Of a stretch of 9,678 nucleotides of DNA, positions 1-6,068 are shown piece after piece; the stretch's first letter is position 1; every line of letters begins with the position of its first letter. Source of the stretch: an uncultured Phycisphaerales bacterium (GTDB lineage: Bacteria; Planctomycetota; Phycisphaerae; Phycisphaerales; UBA1924). The notes below the pieces were generated by a model. It made no database searches. It saw only the letters and a program-made list of their open reading frames with translations, and had not been told where the DNA came from. The translations under genes and the position numbers were made by a program. The stretch covers positions 1-9,678 of the forward strand of contig CALMQD010000614.1 of the NCBI GenBank assembly GCA_937871415.1. Reading direction: 5' to 3'.

Positions 1-1084
1 CGTAGTTGTTCTTGATGCTCTTGTCGTTGGGCCACATCACCTTGCCCTGCCACGTGGGCAGCGGCGTGCTCAGGTTGGCGCCCTCGAGCAACTGGTAGTG
101 CGTGATCATGAACTCGTCGGCGAGCGTGGTGCGCGACGGGTCCTGGGCCGCGGGCAGCATGTACCCGAACCGCAGGCGGCGCGTGTCGCCGCCGTAGCGC
201 AGCGGGCCCATCGGCGGGTCCGCCGGTCCGAGCTGCTCGAACTTCACGTTGAGCGGAGCCGCCGTGAGATTCTCGACGCGCTGCTCGATCGTGAACTCGT
301 ACGAGCCGACCGGCAGGCGGTACTGGCGCACGACCTTCGCGACGGGTGTTCCCTCGCCGTCGACGATGGTGGCTTCAAACTCGCCGGGGGCGAGCTGCGT
401 CCAGTAGGTCTTGGTGGGGTCCGCCGCGTTGAGCGCCAGGTCGACGCGCTCCCCGTTGATGTAGACCGCGAAGGCGGCGAAGGGTGTGATGCCGACGTCC
501 GCGATGGGGCTCGCGGCGCTCTTGAGGAATCGCTGCAGCACCTCGTGCTGCTGCGCGCCGGCGTGCTCGAAGTGGTTCGCGAGAACGAGCTCGCTCACGC
601 CCGCGCCGACGGGGCTGAACCGCAGTTCCATTTCATAGCCGGGCGATGTGCCGCCGGCCGCGCCGGAAGCCCCGGAAGTCGCGCTCCCCGCGTTCGGCGT
701 GGACGAGCCCACGGGGGTCAGTTCCTGCCGCGGCACTTCCAGCGCGCGAAGGCCGGCGAGTTTCGGGGCCCCCGTGCCGGGTGCGCCGGTCGAGGGGGGT
801 ACTGCGGTGGTCGTTGCGGCGCTGTCGGCGGGCGTTGCCGGCTGCGGGCTGGCGGGCTTGGCCCCCGCCTGCTCGCCGGGCGGCGGGGTCGTTGAAGCCG
901 GGGTGGCGGGGTTGGCGGAGGTGGCGGAGGCCGCCGGGGGGTTGGCGCCTGCTGGGACGGTTGGTCCGGCGGGTTTACGACCGCCGAAGAAGACCGCCGC
1001 CGCGATCCCGCCGCCGGCGACCAGCAGCAGGAGGACCGGGACCAGCGTTTTGAGGAGAGGCGAGGGGGACTTCTCGTGGGCCAT
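1..1084 (-). CDS. yidC: YidC-type membrane protein insertase, N-terminal part (3' end outside window)
   Basis: The reading frame is open from the ATG at 1084 to the left edge, giving 361 residues without a stop. Residues about 12-33 (KTLVPVLLLLVAGGGIAAAV) form one hydrophobic segment after a short charged start, as in the N-terminal anchor of YidC. Residues about 38-150 are a low-complexity Pro/Ala/Thr/Ser/Gly linker. From about 150 onward there is a beta-rich domain (YEMELRFSP, GEFEATIVDGEGTP, YRLPVGSYEFTIEQRVENLT, QLGPADPP, DTRRLRFGYM) that reads like the YidC periplasmic domain. YidC inserts and folds inner-membrane proteins, alone or with SecYEG. The conserved insertase core of five membrane helices would lie beyond the edge, so the call rests on the anchor and periplasmic domain only. 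The linker is much longer than in E. coli. No strong Shine-Dalgarno is visible. The metallophosphoesterase gene ends 105 bases upstream on the same strand, so the two may be co-transcribed. The alternative is another anchored periplasmic protein of unknown role. Confidence 0.7.
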   Translation of the reverse strand, partial: MAHEKSPSPLLKTLVPVLLLLVAGGGIAAAVFFGGRKPAGPTVPAGANPPAASATSANPATPASTTPPPGEQAGAKPASPQPATPADSAATTTAVPPSTGAPGTGAPKLAGLRALEVPRQELTPVGSSTPNAGSATSGASGAAGGTSPGYEMELRFSPVGAGVSELVLANHFEHAGAQQHEVLQRFLKSAASPIADVGITPFAAFAVYINGERVDLALNAADPTKTYWTQLAPGEFEATIVDGEGTPVAKVVRQYRLPVGSYEFTIEQRVENLTAAPLNVKFEQLGPADPPMGPLRYGGDTRRLRFGYMLPAAQDPSRTTLADEFMITHYQLLEGANLSTPLPTWQGKVMWPNDKSIKNNY

Positions 1085-1189
1085 GGGCCGGGATGGTACG
1101 CGCCGGGGGTGGGCCTCAGGGGCTGATTCCGGTTCGGACCGCCGGCGGGTTTCGGCGCGGAAACGCGCGGATCGACGCCGGCCCGGGCC

Positions 1190-1972
1190 TCACTTGCCTT
1201 CGTACAGGCGCTCGCCCAGCCAGTCCGACAGTTCCGCGATCGCCTTGATCTTCTTGGCGGTCGCGTCGATGTCGTAGGCGACTCGGACGAACTCCATCCG
1301 GTCCGGGTGCATGATGGCGTAGCAGGCGCGCGGGTCGCCGTCGCGCGGCTGGCCGACGCTCCCGACGTTGATGATCGCCTTCTCGTCGATGTACCGGTAG
1401 ACGCCGTCGGTCAGTTCGTTGGGAGGGTAGAAGTCCGGCTCGTCGGTGAAGACGCCGGGCACGTGGGTGTGCCCGACCACGCAGAGTTTCTGCACCCGGT
1501 CCAGGATCGTCGTCACCTTGTCGGGCGCGTTGACGACGTCCTCCTTGAAGATGTACTCGTTGATGGGGCGGCGGGGCGAGCCGTGCACAGCGAGGATCGC
1601 GTGCCCGGTCTCCGGCGTTTTTTCCACGACGCGCACGCGCAACTGCCCGAGGAACTCGTAGCGGAGGCGGCGTTTGTCCGCGTCGGGCTCGGCGTCGAAC
1701 TGCGCGCGGGTCCAATAGGCGGCGGTCTCGGCGTCGGGATTGAAGCTCGTCGGCTCGTAGAGCACCGCGAAGTCGTGGTTGCCCATGAGGCTCCAGTCCA
1801 CGTTCTCGCGCACCAGGTCGACGCACTCGAGCGGATCAGGGCCGTACCCGATGATGTCGCCCAGGCAGATGATCCGCGACACGCCGCGCGAGCGGATGTC
1901 GGCGAGGACGGCCTTGAGGGCCGCCCCGTTGGCGTGCACGTCGCTGATGATCGCAAAGGCGTTCTGGCTCAT
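1190..1972 (-). CDS. Calcineurin-like metallophosphoesterase (YfcE/MJ0936-type)
   Basis: This 260-residue protein carries the full metallophosphoesterase signature in order: D-x-H at 11-13 (SDVHAN), GD at 38-39 (CLGDIIGYGPDP), GNHD at 64-67, His130 (HGSP), GHTH at 167-170, and a C-terminal GSVGQPRD at 204-211. These residues bind two metal ions in this superfamily, and none is missing, so the enzyme should be active. The family hydrolyses phosphomono- or phosphodiesters in the cytoplasm; the physiological substrate cannot be told from sequence. There is no signal peptide or membrane segment. The ATG at 1972 sits directly before the first beta strand, and no in-frame upstream start looks better. 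No clear Shine-Dalgarno is visible. It lies upstream of yidC on the same strand and may share its transcript. A -10-like TATCATC lies about 87 bases upstream of the start on this strand. Confidence 0.9.
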   Translation of the reverse strand: MSQNAFAIISDVHANGAALKAVLADIRSRGVSRIICLGDIIGYGPDPLECVDLVRENVDWSLMGNHDFAVLYEPTSFNPDAETAAYWTRAQFDAEPDADKRRLRYEFLGQLRVRVVEKTPETGHAILAVHGSPRRPINEYIFKEDVVNAPDKVTTILDRVQKLCVVGHTHVPGVFTDEPDFYPPNELTDGVYRYIDEKAIINVGSVGQPRDGDPRACYAIMHPDRMEFVRVAYDIDATAKKIKAIAELSDWLGERLYEGK

Positions 1973-2058
1973 CGTGGATCACAGAGGGCAACCAACCCGG
2001 GTCGGAGGAGGGCCCGCGGCCTCCGGGGGTTGAGCATCGGCCGTCGGGGCGGGTGGTG

Positions 2059-2064
2059 ATGATA
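2059..2064 (-). promoter_or_regulatory. Candidate -10 box of the metallophosphoesterase gene
   Basis: Read on the minus strand this is TATCAT in the context GTTATCATCACC, a 5/6 match to TATAAT, about 87 bases upstream of the ATG at 1972. No convincing -35 lies at 16-18 bases. Support comes from the same TATCATC string in front of clpP1 and rpmA, each pointing toward its gene. Confidence 0.3.
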
Positions 2065-2201
2065 ACGCCGCCGCGTCGCCGCAACCGGGGGAACCGTAGC
2101 AAGCCCGCGCCCGACCGAGGCCTGCCGGTTTCGACGGACGAACCGCGCCCGCGGCACGGGCGTTGCATCTACACCGGAGCCGGGACCGTTCGAGACGCGC
2201 C

Positions 2202-2227
2202 GTGCGGGCTCGACGAGCCCCGGGCAC
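2202..2227. repeat. GC-rich hairpin in the clpP1 upstream gap
   Basis: GGGCTCG and CGAGCCC flank a single A (2206-2220). The outer bases GTGC (2202-2205) and GCAC (2224-2227) can extend the stem past a 3-base bulge. No T-tract follows on either strand, so it is not an obvious terminator. It could be part of a structured RNA or simply a product of high GC. Confidence 0.35.
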
Positions 2228-2297
2228 GCCGAGTTGGCAGGCCGCCGTCCATCGGCGCCGCGCAGTTTTCGCACCCGCACCCACGGAAGCGGTGCGC

Positions 2298-2315
2298 CGC
2301 GCCGCCGGCGGCGCG
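2298..2315. repeat. Perfect 18-bp GC palindrome
   Basis: CGCGCCGCCGGCGGCGCG equals its own reverse complement. It lies about 70 bases upstream of the candidate clpP1 -10 box. Possible roles are a dimeric operator or a cruciform or hairpin. No T-tract follows, and chance in GC-rich DNA cannot be excluded. Confidence 0.4.
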
Positions 2316-2383
2316 AGAAGTTGTTCGTGAGAAGCGCCTCACCGGCGCAGTCGTGTTCGCGCTTTGCCGATAAGCCTTCCGCC

Positions 2384-2389
2384 TATCAT
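2384..2389 (+). promoter_or_regulatory. Candidate -10 box for clpP1-clpP2
   Basis: TATCAT (5/6 to TATAAT) in the context CCTATCATCGCG, 120 bases upstream of the clpP1 ATG. The best upstream -35 candidate, TTTGCC at 2363-2368, is weak and spaced 15 bases. The same TATCATC string precedes rpmA and the metallophosphoesterase gene, which is the main support. Confidence 0.35.
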
Positions 2390-2509
2390 CGCGCCGAACA
2401 CGGCGGAGTCACCGCGAACGGTCGGAGCGGCCCGGAACGGGCCGGCCCCTCCGTTCCGCGCCGTCCGCCGGGGTCCGGCAGGACGGCGAGCGTTCGACAG
2501 GAGCATTCC

Positions 2510-3088
2510 ATGCCCGCAGCCAGCGTGAGTTACCAGCGCACCCGCGAGATGTCGATCGACGAGCTTCTGCTCGAGAACCGGGTCATCTTTCTGATCGGGG
2601 AGATCAACCCCGGGTCCGCCGCCCGCATCATGATGCAGATGCTCTACCTGGAGCACACGAAGAAGAACTCGAACATCGACCTGTACATCAACTCGCCCGG
2701 CGGCGCGGTCGACGACACGCTGGCGATCTACGACACGATGCGGTTCCTGTCGAGCCCGGTGAGCACGTACTGCATCGGCCGGGCCTATTCGGGCGCCGCG
2801 GTGCTGCTGACGGCCGGGGCCAAGGGCCGCCGCTTCATCCTGCCGCACGCCAAGGTCATGATGCACCAGCCCTTCGGCGGCGTCATGGGCCAGGCCGAGG
2901 ACATCCGCCTGCAGGCCGAGCAGATCATCAAGGCCAAGAACGAACTCATCAAGATCCTCGCACGCCACACCGGCCAGGACGAGGAGCGCATCCGCCGCGA
3001 CGGCGAGCGCGACAAGTACTTCGCCGCCCAGGAGGCCAAGGACTACGGCCTGGTCGACGAGGTCATCACCGAACTCCCCGTGGCCTGA
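2510..3088 (+). CDS. clpP: ATP-dependent Clp protease proteolytic subunit, first paralogue (ClpP1)
   Basis: This 192-residue protein has the usual ClpP length and fold. ClpP forms the 14-subunit peptidase barrel fed by ClpX, ClpA or ClpC in the cytoplasm. The full Ser-His-Asp triad is present: Ser94 in [11 protein letters not shown], His119 in MMHQP, and Asp168 in ERDKYF. The glycine-rich strand [11 protein letters not shown] (59-69) and the C-terminal YGLVDEV are conserved. The nucleophile elbow is unusual: residues 95-96 are Gly-Ala where most ClpPs have Met-Gly (ASMG). A Met-less elbow is also known in mycobacterial ClpP2. The frame stays open upstream, but the ATG at 2510 is chosen because AGGAG (2499-2503) lies 6 bases before it and because the protein then starts like other ClpPs. 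There is no long propeptide. clpP2 follows 107 bases downstream on the same strand. Confidence 0.96.
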   Translation: MPAASVSYQRTREMSIDELLLENRVIFLIGEINPGSAARIMMQMLYLEHTKKNSNIDLYINSPGGAVDDTLAIYDTMRFLSSPVSTYCIGRAYSGAAVLLTAGAKGRRFILPHAKVMMHQPFGGVMGQAEDIRLQAEQIIKAKNELIKILARHTGQDEERIRRDGERDKYFAAQEAKDYGLVDEVITELPVA

Positions 3089-3122
3089 CCGGCGCGCGTC
3101 TTCCAACCCTTCCGCGTTCTCT

Positions 3123-3130
3123 CCCTTGGT
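3123..3130. repeat. Solitary copy of the CCCTTGGT octamer
   Basis: One exact CCCTTGGT unit lies in the gap between clpP1 and clpP2, about 830 bases before the main tandem array of the same octamer. It may be chance or a seed-like copy. Confidence 0.4.
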
Positions 3131-3195
3131 CGTTGGTATTCCATCCTGATCCCCGTCGCCCGGCGTTCGAACCGGGCTCCGCCGAGGTGTTCCAC

Positions 3196-3819
3196 ATGTC
3201 TTACCTGGTCCCCATCGTCATCGAGCAGTCCGGGCGCGGCGAGCGTGCGTACGACATCTACTCGCGCCTGCTCAAGGACCGCATCATCTTCCTCGGCGGT
3301 CCCGTCGCCGACGAGATGGCCAACCTCATCATCGCCCAGTTGCTCTTCCTCGCCAACGAGGACCCCAAGGCCGACATCCACCTGTACGTGAACTCGCCGG
3401 GCGGCAGCGTGTCGGCCGGCCTGGGCATCGTCGACACGATGAAGTTCATCCAGCCCGACGTCTGCACCTACATCATCGGGCAGGCCGCGTCGATGGGCTC
3501 GGTCATCGCGACCTGCGGCACCAAGGGCAAGCGGTACGCCCTCCGCAACGCCCGCAATCTGATGCACCAGCCGCTCATCGGCGGCGTGCTCGAAGGTCAG
3601 GCGACCGACCTGGAGATCGAGGCCCGCGAGATGCTCCGCGTCCGCGACCGCCTCTACCAGTTGTACGCCGACGCCACCGGCCAGGCGATCGACCGCATCG
3701 CCCGCGACTGCGACCGCAACAAGTGGCTCGACGATCAGGAGATGGTCGAGTATGGCCTGGTCGACAAGGTGCTGACGTCGATGCCGCGTATCCACCGCGA
3801 CGGCGCAGCGAAGGACTAA
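3196..3819 (+). CDS. clpP: ATP-dependent Clp protease proteolytic subunit, second paralogue (ClpP2)
   Basis: This 207-residue ClpP has a classical elbow (GQAASMGSV, Ser99) and His124 (LMHQP). At the position of the third triad residue it has Asn175 (DCDRNKWL), where E. coli has Asp (ERDRFL). Listeria ClpP1 is a known case of a Ser-His-Asn triad, so reduced or partner-dependent activity is plausible rather than a dead enzyme. [12 protein letters not shown] (64-75) and YGLVDKV are intact. The first 20 residues ([19 protein letters not shown]) match the classical ClpP N-terminus, where axial-loop and propeptide sequence starts YLVPIVIEQ. The ATG at 3196 is preferred over the in-frame ATG at 3133 because GAGGTG (3184-3189) lies 6 bases upstream. 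It is the second gene of the clpP pair and ends before a strong terminator. It probably forms mixed rings with ClpP1, as in actinobacteria; this is inference. Confidence 0.96.
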   Translation: MSYLVPIVIEQSGRGERAYDIYSRLLKDRIIFLGGPVADEMANLIIAQLLFLANEDPKADIHLYVNSPGGSVSAGLGIVDTMKFIQPDVCTYIIGQAASMGSVIATCGTKGKRYALRNARNLMHQPLIGGVLEGQATDLEIEAREMLRVRDRLYQLYADATGQAIDRIARDCDRNKWLDDQEMVEYGLVDKVLTSMPRIHRDGAAKD

Positions 3820-3901
3820 GGGCTCCGCATTCGCGCGGGTCGCCGCGTTTCAGGATTGGTCCCGCGGGCGAAAACCGCCCCAACAACCGAAACGAGTACT
3901 C

Positions 3902-3935
3902 ACGGGGCAGACGCTTGTCTGCCCCGTTTTTCTTT
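3902..3935 (+). terminator. Intrinsic terminator of the clpP1-clpP2 unit
   Basis: A perfect 11-bp stem, ACGGGGCAGAC (3902-3912) and GTCTGCCCCGT (3917-3927), closes on a GCTT loop and is followed at once by TTTTTCTTT. It lies 83 bases after the clpP2 stop codon in the plus orientation. This is a textbook Rho-independent terminator. Confidence 0.93.
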
Positions 3936-3950
3936 GGCCAGGGACTCACT

Positions 3951-4062
3951 CCCTCGATCCCTCGATCCCTTGGTCCCTTGATCCCTTGATCCCTTGATCC
4001 CTTGATCCCTTGGTCCCTTGGTCCCTTGGTCCCTTGGTCCCTTGGTCCCTTGGTCCCTTGGT
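3951..4062. repeat. Tandem octamer repeat, 14 units
   Basis: Fourteen uninterrupted 8-bp units occupy 112 bases: two CCCTCGAT, one CCCTTGGT, four CCCTTGAT, then seven CCCTTGGT. A broken unit, CCCTTGCC, follows at 4063-4070. The variants sit in blocks, which points to local expansion by slippage. The GAT variants each create a GATC site at the unit junction, while the GGT variants do not. The array fills the space between the clpP terminator and the tRNA gene. It is open in several frames only because it has no stop; no protein is proposed. Copy number probably varies between strains. Confidence 0.97.
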
Positions 4063-4077
4063 CCCTTGCCTCGGGAA

Positions 4078-4083
4078 TACGAT
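4078..4083 (+). promoter_or_regulatory. Candidate -10 box for tRNA-Ser
   Basis: TACGAT matches TATAAT at 4 of 6 positions and ends 9 bases before the tRNA 5' end, a normal distance for a tRNA promoter. The expected -35 position falls inside the end of the octamer array (CCCTTG at 4055-4060), so no independent -35 can be named. Confidence 0.35.
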
Positions 4084-4092
4084 CCCCCTCCC

Positions 4093-4179
4093 GGTGAGGT
4101 GGCAGAGCGGTTGAATGCGCCGGACTTGAAATCCGGTAGGGGCTCCGGTTCCTCGGGGGTTCGAATCCCCCCCTCACCG
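4093..4179 (+). tRNA. tRNA-Ser (anticodon UGA)
   Basis: This is an 87-base class II tRNA. The acceptor stem is GGTGAGG (4093-4099) with CCTCACC (4172-4178) and discriminator G4179. The anticodon stem CCGGA/TCCGG (4120-4124, 4132-4136) closes on the loop CTTGAAA with anticodon TGA at 4127-4129, which reads UCA and related serine codons. The long variable arm (about 4137-4154, with a GGGG/CCTC stem) is the serine identity element. The T-arm is GGGGG-TTCGAAT-CCCCC (4155-4171). The 3' CCA is not encoded, so a CCA-adding enzyme is needed. Confidence 0.97.
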
Positions 4180-4222
4180 TTTTGCTGGATCGAAATCGCG
4201 AAGATCCGGTATCCTCTCCCTC

Positions 4223-4645
4223 ATGCCTCAGGACTGGGAGCCCGGCATCCTGCTCAGTGAATTGTCCGACGAGCCCGAACTCTCGGAGGAGTTCGCCGCT
4301 ATTTTCGCGCGCCTCAAGGGCGAGAGCGACGGCGGCGGGCGTGACGAGCCGTGGTCCACGCCGGGGCGGTCCGAGCGTGCGCCAGGCGCCGACCCGTCAC
4401 CGGCCCAGGGGCCCGTCGACCTGGTCCTGAACTTTCAGGGCGTGTCGTACCTGAACTCGTCGCACATCGCGGCCTTGCTCCGCATGCGCAAACTCGTGAG
4501 CGAGCGTGGGCGGCGGATGGTGCTCTGCGGCCTGCGCGACGAGGTCTGGTCCATGCTCATGGTCACCGGCCTCGACAAGATCTTCACCTTCGAGCCCGAC
4601 ACCATGACCGCGCTGGCCCGCATCCAGATCGACGCGGGGCGATAA
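4223..4645 (+). CDS. STAS-domain (anti-anti-sigma factor-like) protein
   Basis: This 140-residue soluble protein ends in a STAS domain of about 75 residues. It shows the strand VDLVLNFQGVSYL (65-77), then NSSHIAALLRMRK (78-90), which corresponds to the conserved D-S-S-G/A helix start of anti-anti-sigma factors, followed by RRMVLCGL and a C-terminal helix pair (DKIFTFEPD). Ser79 or Ser80 is the likely phosphorylation site; the usual preceding Asp is Asn78. STAS proteins act in partner-switching with an anti-sigma kinase. No kinase or sigma gene is in view. Residues 1-24 form an acidic motif (ILLSELSDEPELSEEF), followed by a Gly/Pro/Ser-rich spacer (33-63). The ATG at 4223 has no Shine-Dalgarno, but the N-terminal motif supports this start. 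TATCCT at 4209-4214 would give a nearly leaderless mRNA. The gene lies 43 bases after tRNA-Ser. Confidence 0.85.
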   Translation: MPQDWEPGILLSELSDEPELSEEFAAIFARLKGESDGGGRDEPWSTPGRSERAPGADPSPAQGPVDLVLNFQGVSYLNSSHIAALLRMRKLVSERGRRMVLCGLRDEVWSMLMVTGLDKIFTFEPDTMTALARIQIDAGR

Positions 4646-4657
4646 GCGGCGGGACTT

Positions 4658-4684
4658 CGGAAGCGCGCGGCAACTCCGCTTCCG
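4658..4684 (+). terminator. Stem-loop after the STAS gene
   Basis: CGGAAGCG (4658-4665) and CGCTTCCG (4677-4684) form an 8-bp stem with an 11-base loop, 12 bases after the TAA stop. There is no T-tract, so it may be a weak terminator or a 3'-end stabiliser. Confidence 0.4.
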
Positions 4685-4751
4685 GCGGCGGTGAGCGCCG
4701 GACACACGCGTTCAGCGGCCTTTGTCGCGAGACTCTCCGAGTCCGATGGAT

Positions 4752-4946
4752 TCAGCGTTCGTCGCGCACCGGCTCCGCCGATGCCTGGGCCACGTTCTGG
4801 AACCAGCCTTCCGCCGTATCGATCCAGCGGCCCAATCGCGAGCGCTGCGACAGCACCAGCAGGAACCCCAGCAGGACGCACAGAAGGCGCCACTGCTTCA
4901 TTGCCCGCTCCATCGCTTCGAACTTTTCGTCAGCAGTCTTCGGCAT
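4752..4946 (-). CDS. Small single-helix membrane protein, unknown function
   Basis: This proposed 64-residue protein has a charged N-terminal helix (PKTADEKFEAMERAMKQWR, residues 2-20), one hydrophobic stretch (LLCVLLGFLLVL, 21-32), then a basic segment (SQRSRLGRW) and an amphipathic C-terminus. It is not a family I recognise. The layout fits a one-pass inner-membrane protein. The ATG at 4946 is chosen because a purine run (GGGGAAG) lies about 8 bases upstream. An in-frame ATG at 4973 would add nine Arg/Pro-rich residues and looks less likely. It occupies the otherwise empty 4646-5157 stretch and is divergent from the pseudouridine synthase. Support is only the helix-then-membrane pattern and the lack of any competing gene, so it could be spurious. 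Confidence 0.5.
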   Translation of the reverse strand: MPKTADEKFEAMERAMKQWRLLCVLLGFLLVLSQRSRLGRWIDTAEGWFQNVAQASAEPVRDER

Positions 4947-5002
4947 GGTCGGTCTTCCCCTTCGGGGGACCAACCCAGATCGGCCGACCGGCGCGATTTT
5001 CT

Positions 5003-5031
5003 GCAGAACCCTGCGTGCGCCACGCAGAACC
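5003..5031. promoter_or_regulatory. Direct repeats and hairpin in divergent intergenic region
   Basis: GCAGAACC occurs at 5003-5010 and again at 5024-5031, 21 bases apart, about two helical turns. Between and overlapping them is a perfect inverted repeat CTGCGTG/CACGCAG (5011-5017, 5021-5027). It sits between the small membrane-protein gene and the pseudouridine synthase. An operator is possible; no regulator can be named. Confidence 0.3.
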
Positions 5032-5157
5032 GTCGATCGGCGACGTTTACTGGGAACGGCGGGGTGGTTTCAGGCCGCCCCGCAAGACGCGGATCGAACT
5101 GCAGTAGGTATTTGTCCGTACCTTTGCCCGTGGCTCTGCCGGGCCCAACCATCACCC

Positions 5158-5946
5158 GTGGATTACTCCGTCGAGCCCAACGAACGCCTCACCTTCGGCA
5201 TCGCCCACCAGGACGAGCACCTGCTGGTGGTGGAAAAGCCCGCGCGCCTCCCCACGCAGCCCGGCAAGGGGCACGCCCGCGACACACTCCTGAACGCCCT
5301 GTTCCACCGCTTCGGGCCCCAGCTCCAGAACCTCGGCAAGGCCCGCGACTTCGGCTTGCTTCATCGGCTGGACAAGGACACGAGCGGCCTGCTCATCGTC
5401 GCGCTCAAAGCCCAGGCCTACGACCGCCTGCGCGAGGACTTCGAGGAGCGGCGCATCCGCAAGTTCTATTGGGCGCTGTGCACGGCGGCCCCCAAGCCGC
5501 CCACCGGCGTCATCCGGCTGCCGATCCTGGAGGACTTCGCTTCACCCGAGGACCGCGCGGGCAAGCCGCGCCTTGCGCATATCTCTCGTGCGGGCAAACC
5601 GGCGATCACGGCGTACCGCACGCTGGATTCATCGGAACTTGGCGCGCTGGTCGAGGCGCGCCCCATCACCGGGCGTCTGCACCAGGTGCGTCTGCACCTC
5701 GACGCGATCGGCTGTCCGATCCTGGGCGACGCGTTCTATGGGCCGCGCCGCGCCAAGTCGGCCTCGCCGCGGTTGGCGCTGCACGCCCACCGGCTGGTCT
5801 TCAAGCACCCGGCGAGCGGGCAGATGATCGACGTGCGGACGGACTGGCCCAGCGACCTGCGCCGCACGCTCAAGAACCTCGGGCTCCACAAGCCGCTGAA
5901 GAACTCGGACGCGGGGCTTGCGGGGATCGAAGCCACCGAGGGCTGA
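5158..5946 (+). CDS. RluA-family pseudouridine synthase
   Basis: This 262-residue enzyme isomerises uridine to pseudouridine in rRNA or tRNA. It has the RluA-family catalytic motif HRLDKDTSGLLIVA (69-82) with Asp72 as the expected nucleophile, the entry motif LLVVEKPARLPTQPG (22-36), the RNA-binding motif ITGRLHQVRLHL near 180, GDAFYG, and the C-terminal LALHAHRLVFKHP. There is no S4 domain before the catalytic domain, so it resembles short RluA/RluC-like enzymes rather than RluD. The exact target base cannot be told. The start is taken as the GTG at 5158, the first plausible start before the domain. The open frame extends far upstream, but that part lacks protein character and lies opposite the small membrane-protein gene. 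No Shine-Dalgarno is visible before the GTG, so the start is uncertain. It converges with rpmA. Confidence 0.9.
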   Translation: MDYSVEPNERLTFGIAHQDEHLLVVEKPARLPTQPGKGHARDTLLNALFHRFGPQLQNLGKARDFGLLHRLDKDTSGLLIVALKAQAYDRLREDFEERRIRKFYWALCTAAPKPPTGVIRLPILEDFASPEDRAGKPRLAHISRAGKPAITAYRTLDSSELGALVEARPITGRLHQVRLHLDAIGCPILGDAFYGPRRAKSASPRLALHAHRLVFKHPASGQMIDVRTDWPSDLRRTLKNLGLHKPLKNSDAGLAGIEATEG

Positions 5947-5978
5947 GGTGAGCACCGGCTCGCTGCCGCGAGCAATCA

Positions 5979-6031
5979 CGAAGACAAAACGAAACAAGGT
6001 CGAGCGTGCCGGTGGGCGTTGCTCGACCTTG
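5979..6031 (-). terminator. Intrinsic terminator of rpmA
   Basis: CAAGGTCGAGC (5995-6005) and GCTCGACCTTG (6021-6031) form a perfect 11-bp stem with a 15-base loop. Read on the minus strand the stem is followed by TTTCGTTTTGTCTTC, the U-rich tail. It lies 38 bases after the rpmA stop. On the plus strand no T-run follows, so it should mainly terminate rpmA. Confidence 0.88.
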
Positions 6032-6068
6032 CGGATGGATGCGGAGTATCGCGCTGAACGACCGTCGA

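Larger units (their letters stand above)
1973..2509. other. Gene-free divergent intergenic region
   Basis: This 537-base stretch separates the minus-strand metallophosphoesterase from plus-strand clpP1. Open frames exist on both strands, but their translations are Arg/Pro-rich with no recognisable domain and look like GC-driven shadows. It contains two -10-like boxes facing opposite ways (2059-2064 minus, 2384-2389 plus) and two GC-rich hairpins (2202-2227 and 2298-2315). No tRNA, rRNA, tmRNA, SRP RNA or RNase P RNA signature was found. A structured non-coding RNA is possible but unproven. Confidence 0.6.

Noticed and set aside
2127..2137. GGTTTCGACGG, resembling the 5' signature of tmRNA
   Set aside because: No acceptor stem, tag reading frame or T-arm follows within the expected distance.
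2234..2509. Upstream extension of clpP1 from an earlier ATG
   Set aside because: The added 92 residues are low complexity and cross the promoter-like box; AGGAG before 2510 marks the real start.
3159..3176. CCCGG-CGTTCGAA-CCGGG, resembling a tRNA T-arm
   Set aside because: No acceptor or anticodon arms around it; it lies in the clpP1-clpP2 spacer and is a chance GTTCGAA stem-loop.
3575..4177. Minus-strand open frame translating the octamer array as an RDQGTKGP-type repeat protein
   Set aside because: It runs antisense through clpP2, the terminator, the array and the tRNA; it is open only because the repeat lacks stops.
3951..4179. Octamer array plus tRNA as a CRISPR or an integration site
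   Set aside because: There are no spacers between units, and no integrase, duplicated tRNA end or foreign genes nearby.
4351..5157. Long upstream extension of the pseudouridine synthase frame
   Set aside because: It overlaps the STAS gene in another frame, is Arg/Pro-rich and has no family resemblance before residue VDYSVEPNE.
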